From positions 1 to 64,000 of the forward strand of contig JANOVM010000026.1 in assembly GCA_031417395.1 (NCBI GenBank): a DNA stretch of 64,000 bases, given 5' to 3'. Of this stretch, positions 9,221 through 18,102 are shown in pieces (positions within the stretch are counted from its first letter, which is position 1; each line of letters begins with the position of its first letter). The notes beneath the pieces are model-generated. The model saw only the letters and a program-made list of their open reading frames with translations. It was not told where the DNA came from and searched no databases. Origin of the DNA: JADKIH01 sp031417395. GTDB taxonomy: Bacteria > Bacteroidota > Bacteroidia > AKYH767-A > 2013-40CM-41-45. The position numbers and the translations under genes were made by a program.

Positions 9221-10402
9221 TCAATACAAAAGTCCAAACATCCATAATGGAATTTCACTACCCACGGGATATTCAAGGTCATCCTTTACAACTCTGGCAT
9301 TTTTTACACCTGAAATTTGTTTTTTTGTTTTGTTTTTGCCACCTATATCAAAGGTATATTTGTTATCAATAATAAAATCACCCTGTTTCGGTATTTGAAC
9401 TTTTCCGACTGCTAGTACCTGTGACAAAAAGAATGTTTCGCGCAGGTTACCCATCTCAACCTGTTCTTCGGCAAGAGCAAAAAGTAAATTGGTATTGTTA
9501 AGATAAATTTTTTCAGGTTTTTGCAGGGTTGTTGTGCTTTTTCCTGCCGGTTGGAGCAGGGTAATAAGTTTGGCTTGCTCCAGATAGTGAAGATAATTGT
9601 TGAGTGAATTTCTATGGATGTTCGTTTTAGCCGCCAGAGCCACTATATTGGGTTTAAACGGAACCTGTTGTGCAATCACATATATTAACTGCAATACTTT
9701 TTTGGCATTGCGAATGTCAAAGTCTTTTAACTCAGCCATATCGTATTCAACAATGGTTCTGATTAACTGATTAATTTTGCGGTGAACAGATTCACTGTCT
9801 TCCATCATGAAAGGGTAGTATCCTGTTTGAAGATACTCATTGAAAAACTCTAAAGGTCGAAACGAACCGGTTAATTGTATTTTATAACCGGCTACATCTT
9901 TCATAAGTTTTTCCATTGACAAGGCCGGAATTTCAATGCTATGTTTGAGTAGAAGGAATTCACGAAATGAAAGTCCGGGCAATTCGTAAATAATAGCTCT
10001 TCTGCTCAAGTCACCCTGTTGCCTGCTAATGTCAATAATTAAAGATCCGGTAAATATTATTTTTAAATCAGCATAGAGGTCGTACAAATTTTTTATTTCT
10101 GCCGACCAATTTTTGTATTTATGCACTTCATCTAAAACCAGTATTTTCCCTCCCTGTTTATGAAATTGAGCTGCTGTTTCTTTCAGACTGTTATTCGTAA
10201 AGTACATATCGTCCATTGAAAAATAAACAGCTTTGGAGGATGGCAGGTTTTGCATTTTCAACCATTGCAAAACCAGGGTTGTTTTACCTGTACCTCTCTG
10301 GCCCTTAATTCCAATCAGACGGTTTTTCCATTTAATCTCATGAATGAGATATCGCTTGAAGTCCAGTGATGTATTACTTAGAAAGGTAATCAGACTGTTC
10401 AA
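9221..10402 (-). CDS. AAA ATPase with DUF4143 C-terminal domain
   Basis: 393 residues as read from a TTG at 10402. Walker A is GQRGTGKTT (34-42) and Walker B is KILVLDEVHKY (about 86-96, D91 E92). The N-terminal AAA_14-type ATPase domain is followed by a winged-helix-like region (NIHRNSLNNYLHYLEQAKL) and a DUF4143 nuclease-like tail. Members of this family are common in Bacteroidota accessory regions and often have no known role. The true start is in doubt: an ATG at 10415 opens a different frame reading MKTLFEQSDYLSK, the N-terminus I associate with this family, and joins the main frame if one base near 10376 is removed. Either a recent frameshift or a sequence error is likely. A triple operator lies immediately upstream. 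Confidence 0.85.
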   Translation of the reverse strand: MNSLITFLSNTSLDFKRYLIHEIKWKNRLIGIKGQRGTGKTTLVLQWLKMQNLPSSKAVYFSMDDMYFTNNSLKETAAQFHKQGGKILVLDEVHKYKNWSAEIKNLYDLYADLKIIFTGSLIIDISRQQGDLSRRAIIYELPGLSFREFLLLKHSIEIPALSMEKLMKDVAGYKIQLTGSFRPLEFFNEYLQTGYYPFMMEDSESVHRKINQLIRTIVEYDMAELKDFDIRNAKKVLQLIYVIAQQVPFKPNIVALAAKTNIHRNSLNNYLHYLEQAKLITLLQPAGKSTTTLQKPEKIYLNNTNLLFALAEEQVEMGNLRETFFLSQVLAVGKVQIPKQGDFIIDNKYTFDIGGKNKTKKQISGVKNARVVKDDLEYPVGSEIPLWMFGLLY

Positions 10403-10414
10403 AGAGTGTTTTCA

Positions 10415-10500
10415 TTTGCACTTTCGTTTGTGCAAATATTCTATAATATGCACTTTAAGTTGTACATATTATTAATTAAAATGCACATTATGATGTGCAT
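10415..10500 (-). promoter_or_regulatory. Triple phased operator upstream of the AAA gene
   Basis: Three inverted repeats of the consensus TGCAC-N8-GTGCA lie at 10415-10436 (TTTGCAC/GTGCAAA), 10448-10467 (ATGCAC/GTACAT) and 10481-10500 (ATGCAC/GTGCAT). Starts are spaced exactly 33 bp apart, about three helical turns, so a regulator would bind the same DNA face. The first repeat touches the upstream ATG at 10415. No regulator gene adjacent to it is evident. Confidence 0.7.
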
Positions 10501-10531
10501 ATATTGAATTTTTTAGAAAAAGGGGGTTTGT

Positions 10532-10849
10532 TTATCCAATTTTACGCTTCACATGAATAATTTCCCCGGAATCGCATTGCAGTACATCATTTTTTTTGAA
10601 GACTTGAATGGAAAATATTTTTTTCCGTGCTTCAAAATTCATTACTTCAAACATGATATCTGTAAAAAAGGAGATTGCATCGAAACATTCATCGTCTTTT
10701 ATCCAATTGGCTTTAAGTTGGAAAAAATAAGAAGTTGAAGAATCTCCCGGGTAAGCTTCCTTCAAGCAATATTCAGAAACCGGTTTGTTTTGTGCAGAGC
10801 ATTGATCAATAAATTTATTAATTTCCAGTTTTAATTCATTTCTATCCAT
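10532..10849 (-). CDS. Hypothetical partner of the HEPN protein
   Basis: 105 residues, cytosolic, no recognised domain. It starts (MDRNELKLEINKF) inside the last codons of the upstream HEPN gene, overlapping by 19 bases, so the two are almost certainly translated together. The N-terminal third is helical and charged; the C-terminal third is beta-rich (FSIQVFKKNDVLQCDSGEII). It is not a recognisable MNT nucleotidyltransferase, the usual partner of HEPN proteins. It might be an alternative antitoxin or cofactor (inference). Confidence 0.65.
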   Translation of the reverse strand: MDRNELKLEINKFIDQCSAQNKPVSEYCLKEAYPGDSSTSYFFQLKANWIKDDECFDAISFFTDIMFEVMNFEARKKIFSIQVFKKNDVLQCDSGEIIHVKRKIG

Positions 10850-11289
10850 TTCAATATACCCTTTTCATTTTCCAACAATTCCAGTAATTCTTTACATTCA
10901 TTTTCGCCGATTGATCCACACGGTTTATATCTTAATTCTTCAGACCATCTTTGAAAAAAAGTAGAGCTTCCCAAAGATAACGATTTTTCAGAGGCTTTGT
11001 CAATATCGAATTTCTCTTTTAATCCGGAAAATATTAAAAGAGTTAAAAGATTATGAGTTTTTACGGCTTTTCGAACTTCGTTTATCCCTCCAATATCCTT
11101 GAGTTTGGACTCATCCGTTGTAAATAAGTTCGGTACCCCAAATCGTCTGCAAATTTTTGCTTTTAAGGCCAATTCAATTGAATACCCGGATAAATAAAAT
11201 GCCCCATCAAATTTTCCGGCATGGAATAAAATCCTGGCTTCCTCAATTCTAGTTTTCACTAATTCTTCAATTTGTTCAGGAGAATCCAT
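10831..11289 (-). CDS. HEPN-domain protein
   Basis: 152 residues. The helix containing YLSGYSIELALKAKICRRFG (residues 32-51) is characteristic of HEPN domains of the C-terminal/DUF-type family, followed by the helix with KTHNLLTL. An R-x5-H motif (R73...H79, RKAVKTH) matches the Rx4-6H ribonuclease signature of HEPN toxins. This predicts an RNA-cleaving or nucleotide-binding effector, commonly in toxin-antitoxin or abortive-infection systems. It is the first gene of a two-gene unit. The leader immediately before its ATG (ATTGATACGGA) nearly matches that of the DUF4062 gene at 19829. Confidence 0.75.
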   Translation of the reverse strand: MDSPEQIEELVKTRIEEARILFHAGKFDGAFYLSGYSIELALKAKICRRFGVPNLFTTDESKLKDIGGINEVRKAVKTHNLLTLLIFSGLKEKFDIDKASEKSLSLGSSTFFQRWSEELRYKPCGSIGENECKELLELLENEKGILKWIEMN

Positions 11290-11847
11290 TCCGTATCAAT
11301 AAAAGCTTGCACGAAATACCATGATGATAATGCGCAATACTGTGTTTCAAAAATATTAAAAGATACGCTGAATAAAATTTACTATAAGCGGAGAAGTGAA
11401 TGAATGTTGGGTTCTTTTTTTCATACAAAACCTTAAAAAAATATTCTCTTTTTATTTGTCAAGCTAAGAAATTGATAATTATTATTCATGATAAACTTTT
11501 CATGTATAAAATCTATACATGAGAATTTTAGAAAACGCTTCGGGATTAGGTTAAAATAAACATTTATTCACTAGAGTTCAATTAAATTTTAGGGGAGTTA
11601 TTTTCCAATACATAATATAACTAATGGTAAAATTTGTCGTAAAATTATAATTTAATAACTATTCTTTTAAGTGGGATACATTATGGATACAAAATACAAT
11701 GAAATTGTAATTTCGGTTTATAAATTCTATTAATGATTTTATTTCAAATAATGGTTTTTGGACTGCGTCCTTTCAAACATATTTACGACTATTTTAAATT
11801 AAAACAATGAATTTGTAGAATTTATAAAAAAAAAGTAAATTGCGTGA
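11290..11847. other. AT-rich intergenic region with a duplicated operator
   Basis: 558 bases between the divergent HEPN gene and the 481-residue membrane-protein gene. It contains the right copy (11484-11553) of the direct repeat described at 9036-9106. The remainder is very AT-rich and shows no further gene, RNA fold or terminator. Promoters for both flanking genes must lie here. Confidence 0.55.
11500..11522. promoter_or_regulatory. Perfect copy of the fic operator
   Basis: TCATGTATA and TATACATGA arms with spacer AAATC, identical base for base to 9054-9076. It lies about 210 bp upstream of the HEPN gene start and 325 bp upstream of the rightward membrane-protein gene, so one regulator could control fic and a second unit. 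Confidence 0.6.
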
Positions 11848-13293
11848 ATGGACCAGGAACAATTTGAAGCATTAAAGCGTGATAGGGAAATAAGTAAATT
11901 AGACGAGGAGATTAGAAAATTACAGCTTGAATCTAATGATTTAAATAAAAATTCTTTTAGAAAGAATTGGTTACAGCCTATTTCAATATCAATAATTTTA
12001 TCTGCCTTAACTTTTATGTGGTCAACATGGAAATCAGTAAAATATGATACAGCATCAGTTATTTCTGAAAAATATGAACTTTCTAAAAAAGTTGATTCAT
12101 TGCATGCTGAGGAAGCCAAAATTATTGATACTTTAAATAATATGAATAAAAAATTATTTTTTTATTCAACAAAAATACACTACCAAGAATCAAAAATAAA
12201 TGATTTAAATAAAAATTATTTATTATCAGTAAACAATTTTAAAAATGCAAAAAGCAATCTTTCTAGAGCTGAATATTTATTGCTTGTAAAAAGGGTTGAT
12301 GTTTCTTTGGATGATATAAAAGAATCGTTATCTAAGAATGACCCTAATTCTTATTTTAACATTGACCAAGCAATGAATTATATTTCACAATTCCCGCATT
12401 TTAATATTTCAATACAAAAGCGAATTAAAGATCGAATTCGAAACGAGTTTATTATTAATTCTAATTTATTGATCAAAATTTATGGTGTTAGAATTATGAG
12501 TTTATTTGTTAACAACGAATACACTTTGGAATGGAATAAATTAGCAATTCATTATATTGATAGTTCTTTTACTAGTAGATCTATTTGGTTTGATGATAAT
12601 ATTAAGAATGAATATTTATTCGGACCAAGATTGATTACTGATTCGATTTATGTTGAGTCTATTATTGATTTACTTAAGAGAATTCAAACTTTCGAAAAGA
12701 GTCCTTTAATAAATAATTTAATCAACTACGTATCAATTTATTTTAATTTATCTAATTTTTCAACTGAGACATCGGATAGGATATATAAAAAATATATTGG
12801 TTACTTAATGATTTTGGCAGACGTACAGCATCAAGGCTATTTTGGATCAACATATCCATATTATAATGGTATCGATGAGAATGAAAAATTAACTAATTGT
12901 TTAGACCTTAATTGTTTTCAAATTATGGCTTCATATTTTATTAAAGATGTACATGAATTTTACATCAAAAAGAATGAATACGTACTTTATAATATTAAAA
13001 AATTTATTTCAAAATACTATGAGCCAACCAATGTTCCGAGAGGTGCAGATACTTATTTTTTTGAGAGACAAAATTGTTTATCAAATTATTTTCGTGGTTA
13101 TAATATAGAGCCACCAACAAATGACCAATTAATTCAAATAGGGCGTGATACAAATTTGATTTCCTCCTTTATTATGTTATTCCACAAACCAAATTGGGAT
13201 GAGAAAATTAATATTTGGACTGATCCCAAATTAACATATTTTATTGAAAATAAAATTAAGCTTAGGGAAAAAATAAGGTCTAGTAATTTTTAA
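11848..13293 (+). CDS. Uncharacterised coiled-coil membrane protein
   Basis: 481 residues, no recognised family. The charged N-terminus (MDQEQFEALKRDREISKLDEE...) is predicted coiled coil to about residue 38. One membrane segment follows (WLQPISISIILSALTFMW, about 41-58), then a second long coiled coil (about 70-150) and a mostly helical, Asn/Tyr/Ile-rich domain to the end. Base composition is markedly more AT-rich than the housekeeping genes, which suggests transfer. It ends 6 bases before the stop of the convergent membrane-protein gene. A tail-out sensor or effector with oligomerising coils is possible, but function is unknown. Confidence 0.75.
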   Translation: MDQEQFEALKRDREISKLDEEIRKLQLESNDLNKNSFRKNWLQPISISIILSALTFMWSTWKSVKYDTASVISEKYELSKKVDSLHAEEAKIIDTLNNMNKKLFFYSTKIHYQESKINDLNKNYLLSVNNFKNAKSNLSRAEYLLLVKRVDVSLDDIKESLSKNDPNSYFNIDQAMNYISQFPHFNISIQKRIKDRIRNEFIINSNLLIKIYGVRIMSLFVNNEYTLEWNKLAIHYIDSSFTSRSIWFDDNIKNEYLFGPRLITDSIYVESIIDLLKRIQTFEKSPLINNLINYVSIYFNLSNFSTETSDRIYKKYIGYLMILADVQHQGYFGSTYPYYNGIDENEKLTNCLDLNCFQIMASYFIKDVHEFYIKKNEYVLYNIKKFISKYYEPTNVPRGADTYFFERQNCLSNYFRGYNIEPPTNDQLIQIGRDTNLISSFIMLFHKPNWDEKINIWTDPKLTYFIENKIKLREKIRSSNF

Positions 13294-13299
13294 AAATAC

Positions 13300-14142
13300 T
13301 TATCGGTTTTTCTTTTTTGCTGGCAATGGAAAATTAAATTTTACATCTTTTATTGAAACTATTTCTAAAACATTTTCTGCTTTTATAACATGTGTTGAAC
13401 TATCCATCAAATCATACACAAAATAAAATTCAGGTGTGTTTCCAATAAAATAGGATGTGCTATGTTCGGGATATACTTTAATTAGGTCTTTAAAATCTGT
13501 ACATACAAGTTTTATAGATCTACTGTTTGGGTTATGCATTTTTATTAATGCTGGAATTGTTGCTGTAGCTGGATATATAATCAATGCGATAAATATAAAA
13601 AGCCCATAACTGTAAATATATTTTGTAATCGGTTTGTTTTCTATTACTATTCTATGTTTTAATCTATAGAATGAATATAATATTGCTCCATCAAATAACC
13701 ATAAGTAAAATAATGGTGTTCCTTCTGGATAAAAATATATCAATATTAGAGCAGCGCCAATTATTAAAAGTAATAATAACATTCTGATTTTCCTACCCCA
13801 AATTCTATTAAATCGAATCTGACATATATTTTTTGCACGTTGTTTAGGTGTTAATACTTTATGATCTGGTTCAGGTGCAGGAAAGAAAGCATTCATTATT
13901 ACGTCAAAAAAAACACTAAACAATTGACCTGCTAATAACATAGATATTATCCAAGTTGCCGCAGAACCAAGAAAAGCAGAAAACAGAAAACTGATATTCA
14001 GGTATGGAACAATATCAAACTGAAAGTATTTGTAATATACTATCTGTTTACAGGCTTCTAAAATTAATAATGTAATACTATAGATTGGAATTGCTTGTAA
14101 AAGTGTTTCCAATTTAAAGCCTTTATCATCTGAACCTGTCAT
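13300..14142 (-). CDS. Uncharacterised membrane protein, paralogue 1
   Basis: 280 residues with about five membrane segments (roughly 18-37, 47-72, 120-138, 143-160, 175-198) and a C-terminal soluble domain containing YFIGNTPEFYFVYD. It is related to the gene immediately upstream (14157-15017). Both share the N-terminal pattern IPxxSxTxxxxEAxKxxxYYxxFxFxIxPYxxIS and the C-terminal (Y/F)IGNTxE(Y/F)YFVYD motif, so they arose by duplication. The two are separated by 14 bases and are probably cotranscribed. No known family or transport motif is visible. Confidence 0.75.
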   Translation of the reverse strand: MTGSDDKGFKLETLLQAIPIYSITLLILEACKQIVYYKYFQFDIVPYLNISFLFSAFLGSAATWIISMLLAGQLFSVFFDVIMNAFFPAPEPDHKVLTPKQRAKNICQIRFNRIWGRKIRMLLLLLIIGAALILIYFYPEGTPLFYLWLFDGAILYSFYRLKHRIVIENKPITKYIYSYGLFIFIALIIYPATATIPALIKMHNPNSRSIKLVCTDFKDLIKVYPEHSTSYFIGNTPEFYFVYDLMDSSTHVIKAENVLEIVSIKDVKFNFPLPAKKKNR

Positions 14143-14156
14143 ATTAGTATTATTTT

Positions 14157-15017
14157 CTATTGAATCACTTCTTTAACTCTATCCTTCTTTAGAACTCTCA
14201 CAGTTAAGAGCTTTTCATCATACACAAAATAGTATTCCGAGGTATTTCCTATATAGTAAATTTCACTTCTTGGTTTAATTATTTCATCTTCAAGAATTAA
14301 TTCAGTTATTCTATAGATCGGTTTATATTTATACGAAAAGTATTCAAAAGCAATATCATTTATAGAAATTATTAGAAATGTAAGAAGAAGTATTTTCAAT
14401 GATAGTCGTCGCATCATATAAAATATTTTATCTACCAATAGTTGATACTGCTTTGTCGAAGCTTTCACAATTCGAACTTTCCTTTCAGTTTGTTCCATTT
14501 GTTCTAACAGATTTTCAGGAACATCTTTTGTTGCAGCAGTTATTTTCTGTTCGTTTATCATTGCAACCATTTCTTCTACCTGATGTTTCTGTTTTATATA
14601 TTTGGGAAATGCTGTCAAATATAATTTTATTATTGACATACCATTTTTACTTAATCCCCACAAGAAACTGAATAGAATTAAATATGTAATGTAAATTGTA
14701 GAGTTTAGAATTTTTATAGAAAGTAAACTTAGTGATATAAATACTAAACCATCTACATGTTTCAGCAATTTATATTTATTTTTCCTTTCAGAAAATTCCT
14801 TAGCCATTTCTGATAACACAATGACAAATATGTAAACAGCCATTATAAGTACATACCTGCTTACATCATATAAAAAGAATAGTAGAAGATCGGAAATTGT
14901 TACATAAGGTATAATATTAAACCCAAACAAAGAATAATATCCAACAAGTTTAACCGCTTCGAATAAAATAAAGGTAGCAGAAAATAAAGGAATTGATTTA
15001 GTTAGTTTTTCTAACAT
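14157..15017 (-). CDS. Uncharacterised membrane protein, paralogue 2
   Basis: 286 residues, membrane segments at about 10-32, 40-70, 90-125 and 205-225. A charged, coiled-coil-prone loop (KQKHQVEEMVAMINEQK... and the EQMEQTERKVRIVKAST stretch) sits between the third and last segments. The C-terminal domain carries YYIGNTSEYYFVYD followed by a strand-rich tail (LLTVRVLKKDRVKEVIQ). It is paralogous to the downstream gene at both ends, while the middle differs. Upstream lies the restriction-modification gene, in the same orientation. Function unknown. Confidence 0.75.
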   Translation of the reverse strand: MLEKLTKSIPLFSATFILFEAVKLVGYYSLFGFNIIPYVTISDLLLFFLYDVSRYVLIMAVYIFVIVLSEMAKEFSERKNKYKLLKHVDGLVFISLSLLSIKILNSTIYITYLILFSFLWGLSKNGMSIIKLYLTAFPKYIKQKHQVEEMVAMINEQKITAATKDVPENLLEQMEQTERKVRIVKASTKQYQLLVDKIFYMMRRLSLKILLLTFLIISINDIAFEYFSYKYKPIYRITELILEDEIIKPRSEIYYIGNTSEYYFVYDEKLLTVRVLKKDRVKEVIQ

Positions 15018-15084
15018 TATTTTTTTAATTCAAGGCAAATTTCACACTCTGTGGGGTATTCTTTGGTATTAATTAATGTTGGGG

Positions 15085-18060
15085 TCATTTCTGATTTTCC
15101 TTATTATTTTCTATAAATTCAATTTCTTCCTTTGTCAAACCGTATAACTGGTAAACAATTTCATTTATTTTATTTTCAATATATTTTATTTTGTTATCTA
15201 TCTGCAGTTTATTTGAATGAAGATTAGTTTCTGAATATTTTTTGTTTAATTCCAATAATTGATGAACCAAATTTATGGTTTCGATTTGAAAATTATTTTC
15301 AATACTATTGTCTGATCTAATGACTTTAATTGGCAAAAGAGATACATACATTGGTTTGGCTTCAATAAACCCACCTTGTCTTTCGGCAGCAATTTTCTTT
15401 AAATAATACCACAAAAGATTTGAATTTAGTAGACCTAATAAATAAAAGTCATCAGAAACAAAGAATGCGGCTGGTGCATTAATATATAAAGGATCTTTTA
15501 TAATAGTGAAAGGAGAAAGTTTACATAAATTTCCCCAAGCAATTTTAGGTTTTTCAAATTCCTTATAATATTCAGTAGAATCTTGTATTTCATACCATTT
15601 ATAGGTTCCCGCCTTTCGACCTTCCCAATTCGTGCCTTTAAAATCTTTAGGCTTAGGCATTAGTTGTTTCTTAAATTGCAATAAATAATTCTTTATTGAT
15701 GGGTATTTTTCGATTTCAATTCCGCGTTTTGTAAATATGATATATTTTGTTGTTTCTGGATATTTATATCGCTTAATATCTCGTCCAATGATAAAAGGTT
15801 TAATAACTTCAATATTATTTTTATCCTCTTTTAATAATTTATTTTTTATCGTATTTTCAATTATAAAAGCTTCATTATAGCCAGTTAAAATTCCTCGAAA
15901 TATTTTTTGGTTTAAATATGAATTTAATGGAATCCCTTTACTTTTTATTTTATTAATAAGATTTTGTTCAGAGGTCGAAACAAGATTCCATCCATTATCA
16001 TCCAAGGAATCAATACGAATATTTATTTTATTCTCGAGCACATAATTATCTAATGTATCAAATGAAAGAGTCTTTACATTTACAATATTAAATTCAGATG
16101 AATTTTGACCTGACCTAACGATTAGAATACATGGATAAGTTGTGGCTCCGCTAAAAACCGGTAATTCTCCAAAATCAATTATCTCGAGTATATTTTTTGA
16201 TTTAATCCAGCGCCTTAAATTTTCACCGTAATTTGCTCTCATCCATTTATTAGCAACGATAATTCCAAATAATCCATCCTTATTAAGTAATTCAATTCCC
16301 TTTTCAATAAAATAGCTGTATAAATCAGCCATTCCATGATAAACCTTGTAGTGTTTTTCGAAATATTTTTTTGGGTCACCAAGTAATTCTTGCCTTACAT
16401 AAGGAGGGTTACCAATTACAGCATCGAAGCCCCCATTTTTAAATATTTCTCGAAACTCTTTCTTCCAATTAAATGGTTTAACCTTTCTATCCTCCCCAAA
16501 ATCAAGTTCGCCAGAATAAAAATCAACATCAATCAAACTATTCCCACATTTAATATTCTCATCAAGCGTCGGCAAAACTCTTTCATGAAACATTTTCATC
16601 TGATTAGAAATACTTGCTTCTGTTTCACCCTCCATACATTTAAGCAAAAGGGAAAGCTTAGTTACCTCAACAGCGTTTGCATCAATATCAACGCCAAAAA
16701 TATTGTTCAGTAAAATTCTTTTCTTTTCAGAGGTTGTTAAATTACCTTCAGGAGTTAAAAGGTTTCCCTTGCTGGTTTTAGCTTTTTTTCCATTGTCGGT
16801 ATAGTAGTTTTTATGAAAGTCAAGTAAGAACTGGTAAGCACCTATTAGGAAACTCCCAGAACCACAGGCAGGGTCAACAATTTTTAGTTTACTTATTTCG
16901 TCGGGCTTCTTTCCTTCAATGTGTTTGCCGACGGTGTTTTTTACAATGTAATCGACAATGTACTGTGGAGTGTAGTAAACGCCGCCGGCTTTTCTTACTT
17001 CAGGCTTTTCTTCAATCTTAGCATGATGGGCGGGTGTTATACGAATAACCTTTCCTAAAAACTGCTCGTATGCCGTTCCCATAATTTCAACCGGCATTGC
17101 ATCGAAAGCAAACGGGCTGGGGTAGTACATGTCGGTTATGATGTTCTTCAATACCTTATTGTCAATAGTCAGGTGTTCGCTTATTTTATCTTTCTTAAAA
17201 TCAAATAAGCCTGAATTGTATTTATCGTCTGCCTGTTTGAAAAGGTTGAATAGGTTTTTGTAATGGTCTCCTGCTAAGGTTTGTTTGAGGTTTCCAAAAG
17301 GCTCTACATTTCTGTCTTCTGCAATACGCAGGAATATAAGTCTATCAATAATTTGTTGTACGACAAAGTTTATTTCGTCTTCGTCGAGTTTCTTATTGTT
17401 TATTGCAATGCTTGTTGCAAGGTAGGTTCTCCATTCGTCGAGGGATTGCAGAAATTCTTTATCAACGGTGGCTGTTCCTTTTTTGTGGGTGTCGCTTTTA
17501 ACGAATTTGTCGAAGCTGCCTTTAAGTACATTTTCTTTTCCGAACGTTTCCCAGAAAAAATCAAATTCTTTTGCATAATCACGAAAGTTTAAATACTTTA
17601 TTCTTGCTGTGGAAGCTTTATCGTTTGGGTTTGGTTTAACAGTGCAATCGTAAAGCGAAAATTCTTCGAAGTCTGTAATAATACTGATAGGAAGTTTTGC
17701 ACTCCAACCGTATCGGCGAATCTGATAGGCGGGAGGTATTTCTTCTTTGACTAATACACTTGGTTTTTTAGCTTCAACAAAAAATAATTTTTTACCACCG
17801 ACAAGGCGAAAAGAATAATCCGGTGCTTTTGAAACGCCGCTAATTTTTAATCTGTCTTCATGAATTACCTCTCTGTAGGATTCTGCATAGCCTTGTTCAT
17901 TGTCAACATCCCAGCCCAGTGATTTGAAAAATGGGTCAATGAAATCCCGCCTGGTTTGTGTTTCATTGTAAGTGGAATTCTTGTACGATGCGTATTGCTC
18001 GTCGAAACGTTTTACAAGTTCGGTTAATTTTTTAATTGCCTGATCTTTCGGATTCGCCAT
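15085..18060 (-). CDS. Type IIG-like restriction endonuclease/adenine methyltransferase
   Basis: 991 residues combining nuclease and methylase in one chain. The N-terminal PD-(D/E)xK nuclease is recognisable at D81...E96-x-K98 (PDYSFRLVGGKKLFFVEAK, 80-98). The methyltransferase has SAM motif I DPACGSGSF at 396-404 and the m6A catalytic motif NPPY at 551-554 (NPPYVRQELLG). The C-terminal part is a TaqI/Eco57I-type target-recognition region (ILTGYNEAFII, GRDIKRYKY, KLSPFTI). Family knowledge predicts cleavage and adenine methylation of a specific site without separate subunits. No adjacent specificity or methylase gene is present, consistent with a stand-alone type IIG/IIL system. The start MANPKDQAIK is the only well placed ATG. 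Confidence 0.88.
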   Translation of the reverse strand: MANPKDQAIKKLTELVKRFDEQYASYKNSTYNETQTRRDFIDPFFKSLGWDVDNEQGYAESYREVIHEDRLKISGVSKAPDYSFRLVGGKKLFFVEAKKPSVLVKEEIPPAYQIRRYGWSAKLPISIITDFEEFSLYDCTVKPNPNDKASTARIKYLNFRDYAKEFDFFWETFGKENVLKGSFDKFVKSDTHKKGTATVDKEFLQSLDEWRTYLATSIAINNKKLDEDEINFVVQQIIDRLIFLRIAEDRNVEPFGNLKQTLAGDHYKNLFNLFKQADDKYNSGLFDFKKDKISEHLTIDNKVLKNIITDMYYPSPFAFDAMPVEIMGTAYEQFLGKVIRITPAHHAKIEEKPEVRKAGGVYYTPQYIVDYIVKNTVGKHIEGKKPDEISKLKIVDPACGSGSFLIGAYQFLLDFHKNYYTDNGKKAKTSKGNLLTPEGNLTTSEKKRILLNNIFGVDIDANAVEVTKLSLLLKCMEGETEASISNQMKMFHERVLPTLDENIKCGNSLIDVDFYSGELDFGEDRKVKPFNWKKEFREIFKNGGFDAVIGNPPYVRQELLGDPKKYFEKHYKVYHGMADLYSYFIEKGIELLNKDGLFGIIVANKWMRANYGENLRRWIKSKNILEIIDFGELPVFSGATTYPCILIVRSGQNSSEFNIVNVKTLSFDTLDNYVLENKINIRIDSLDDNGWNLVSTSEQNLINKIKSKGIPLNSYLNQKIFRGILTGYNEAFIIENTIKNKLLKEDKNNIEVIKPFIIGRDIKRYKYPETTKYIIFTKRGIEIEKYPSIKNYLLQFKKQLMPKPKDFKGTNWEGRKAGTYKWYEIQDSTEYYKEFEKPKIAWGNLCKLSPFTIIKDPLYINAPAAFFVSDDFYLLGLLNSNLLWYYLKKIAAERQGGFIEAKPMYVSLLPIKVIRSDNSIENNFQIETINLVHQLLELNKKYSETNLHSNKLQIDNKIKYIENKINEIVYQLYGLTKEEIEFIENNKENQK

Positions 18061-18102
18061 TACATCTGGAAAGTTTAATAATTGTCCAATATAAAGAAAT
18101 AT

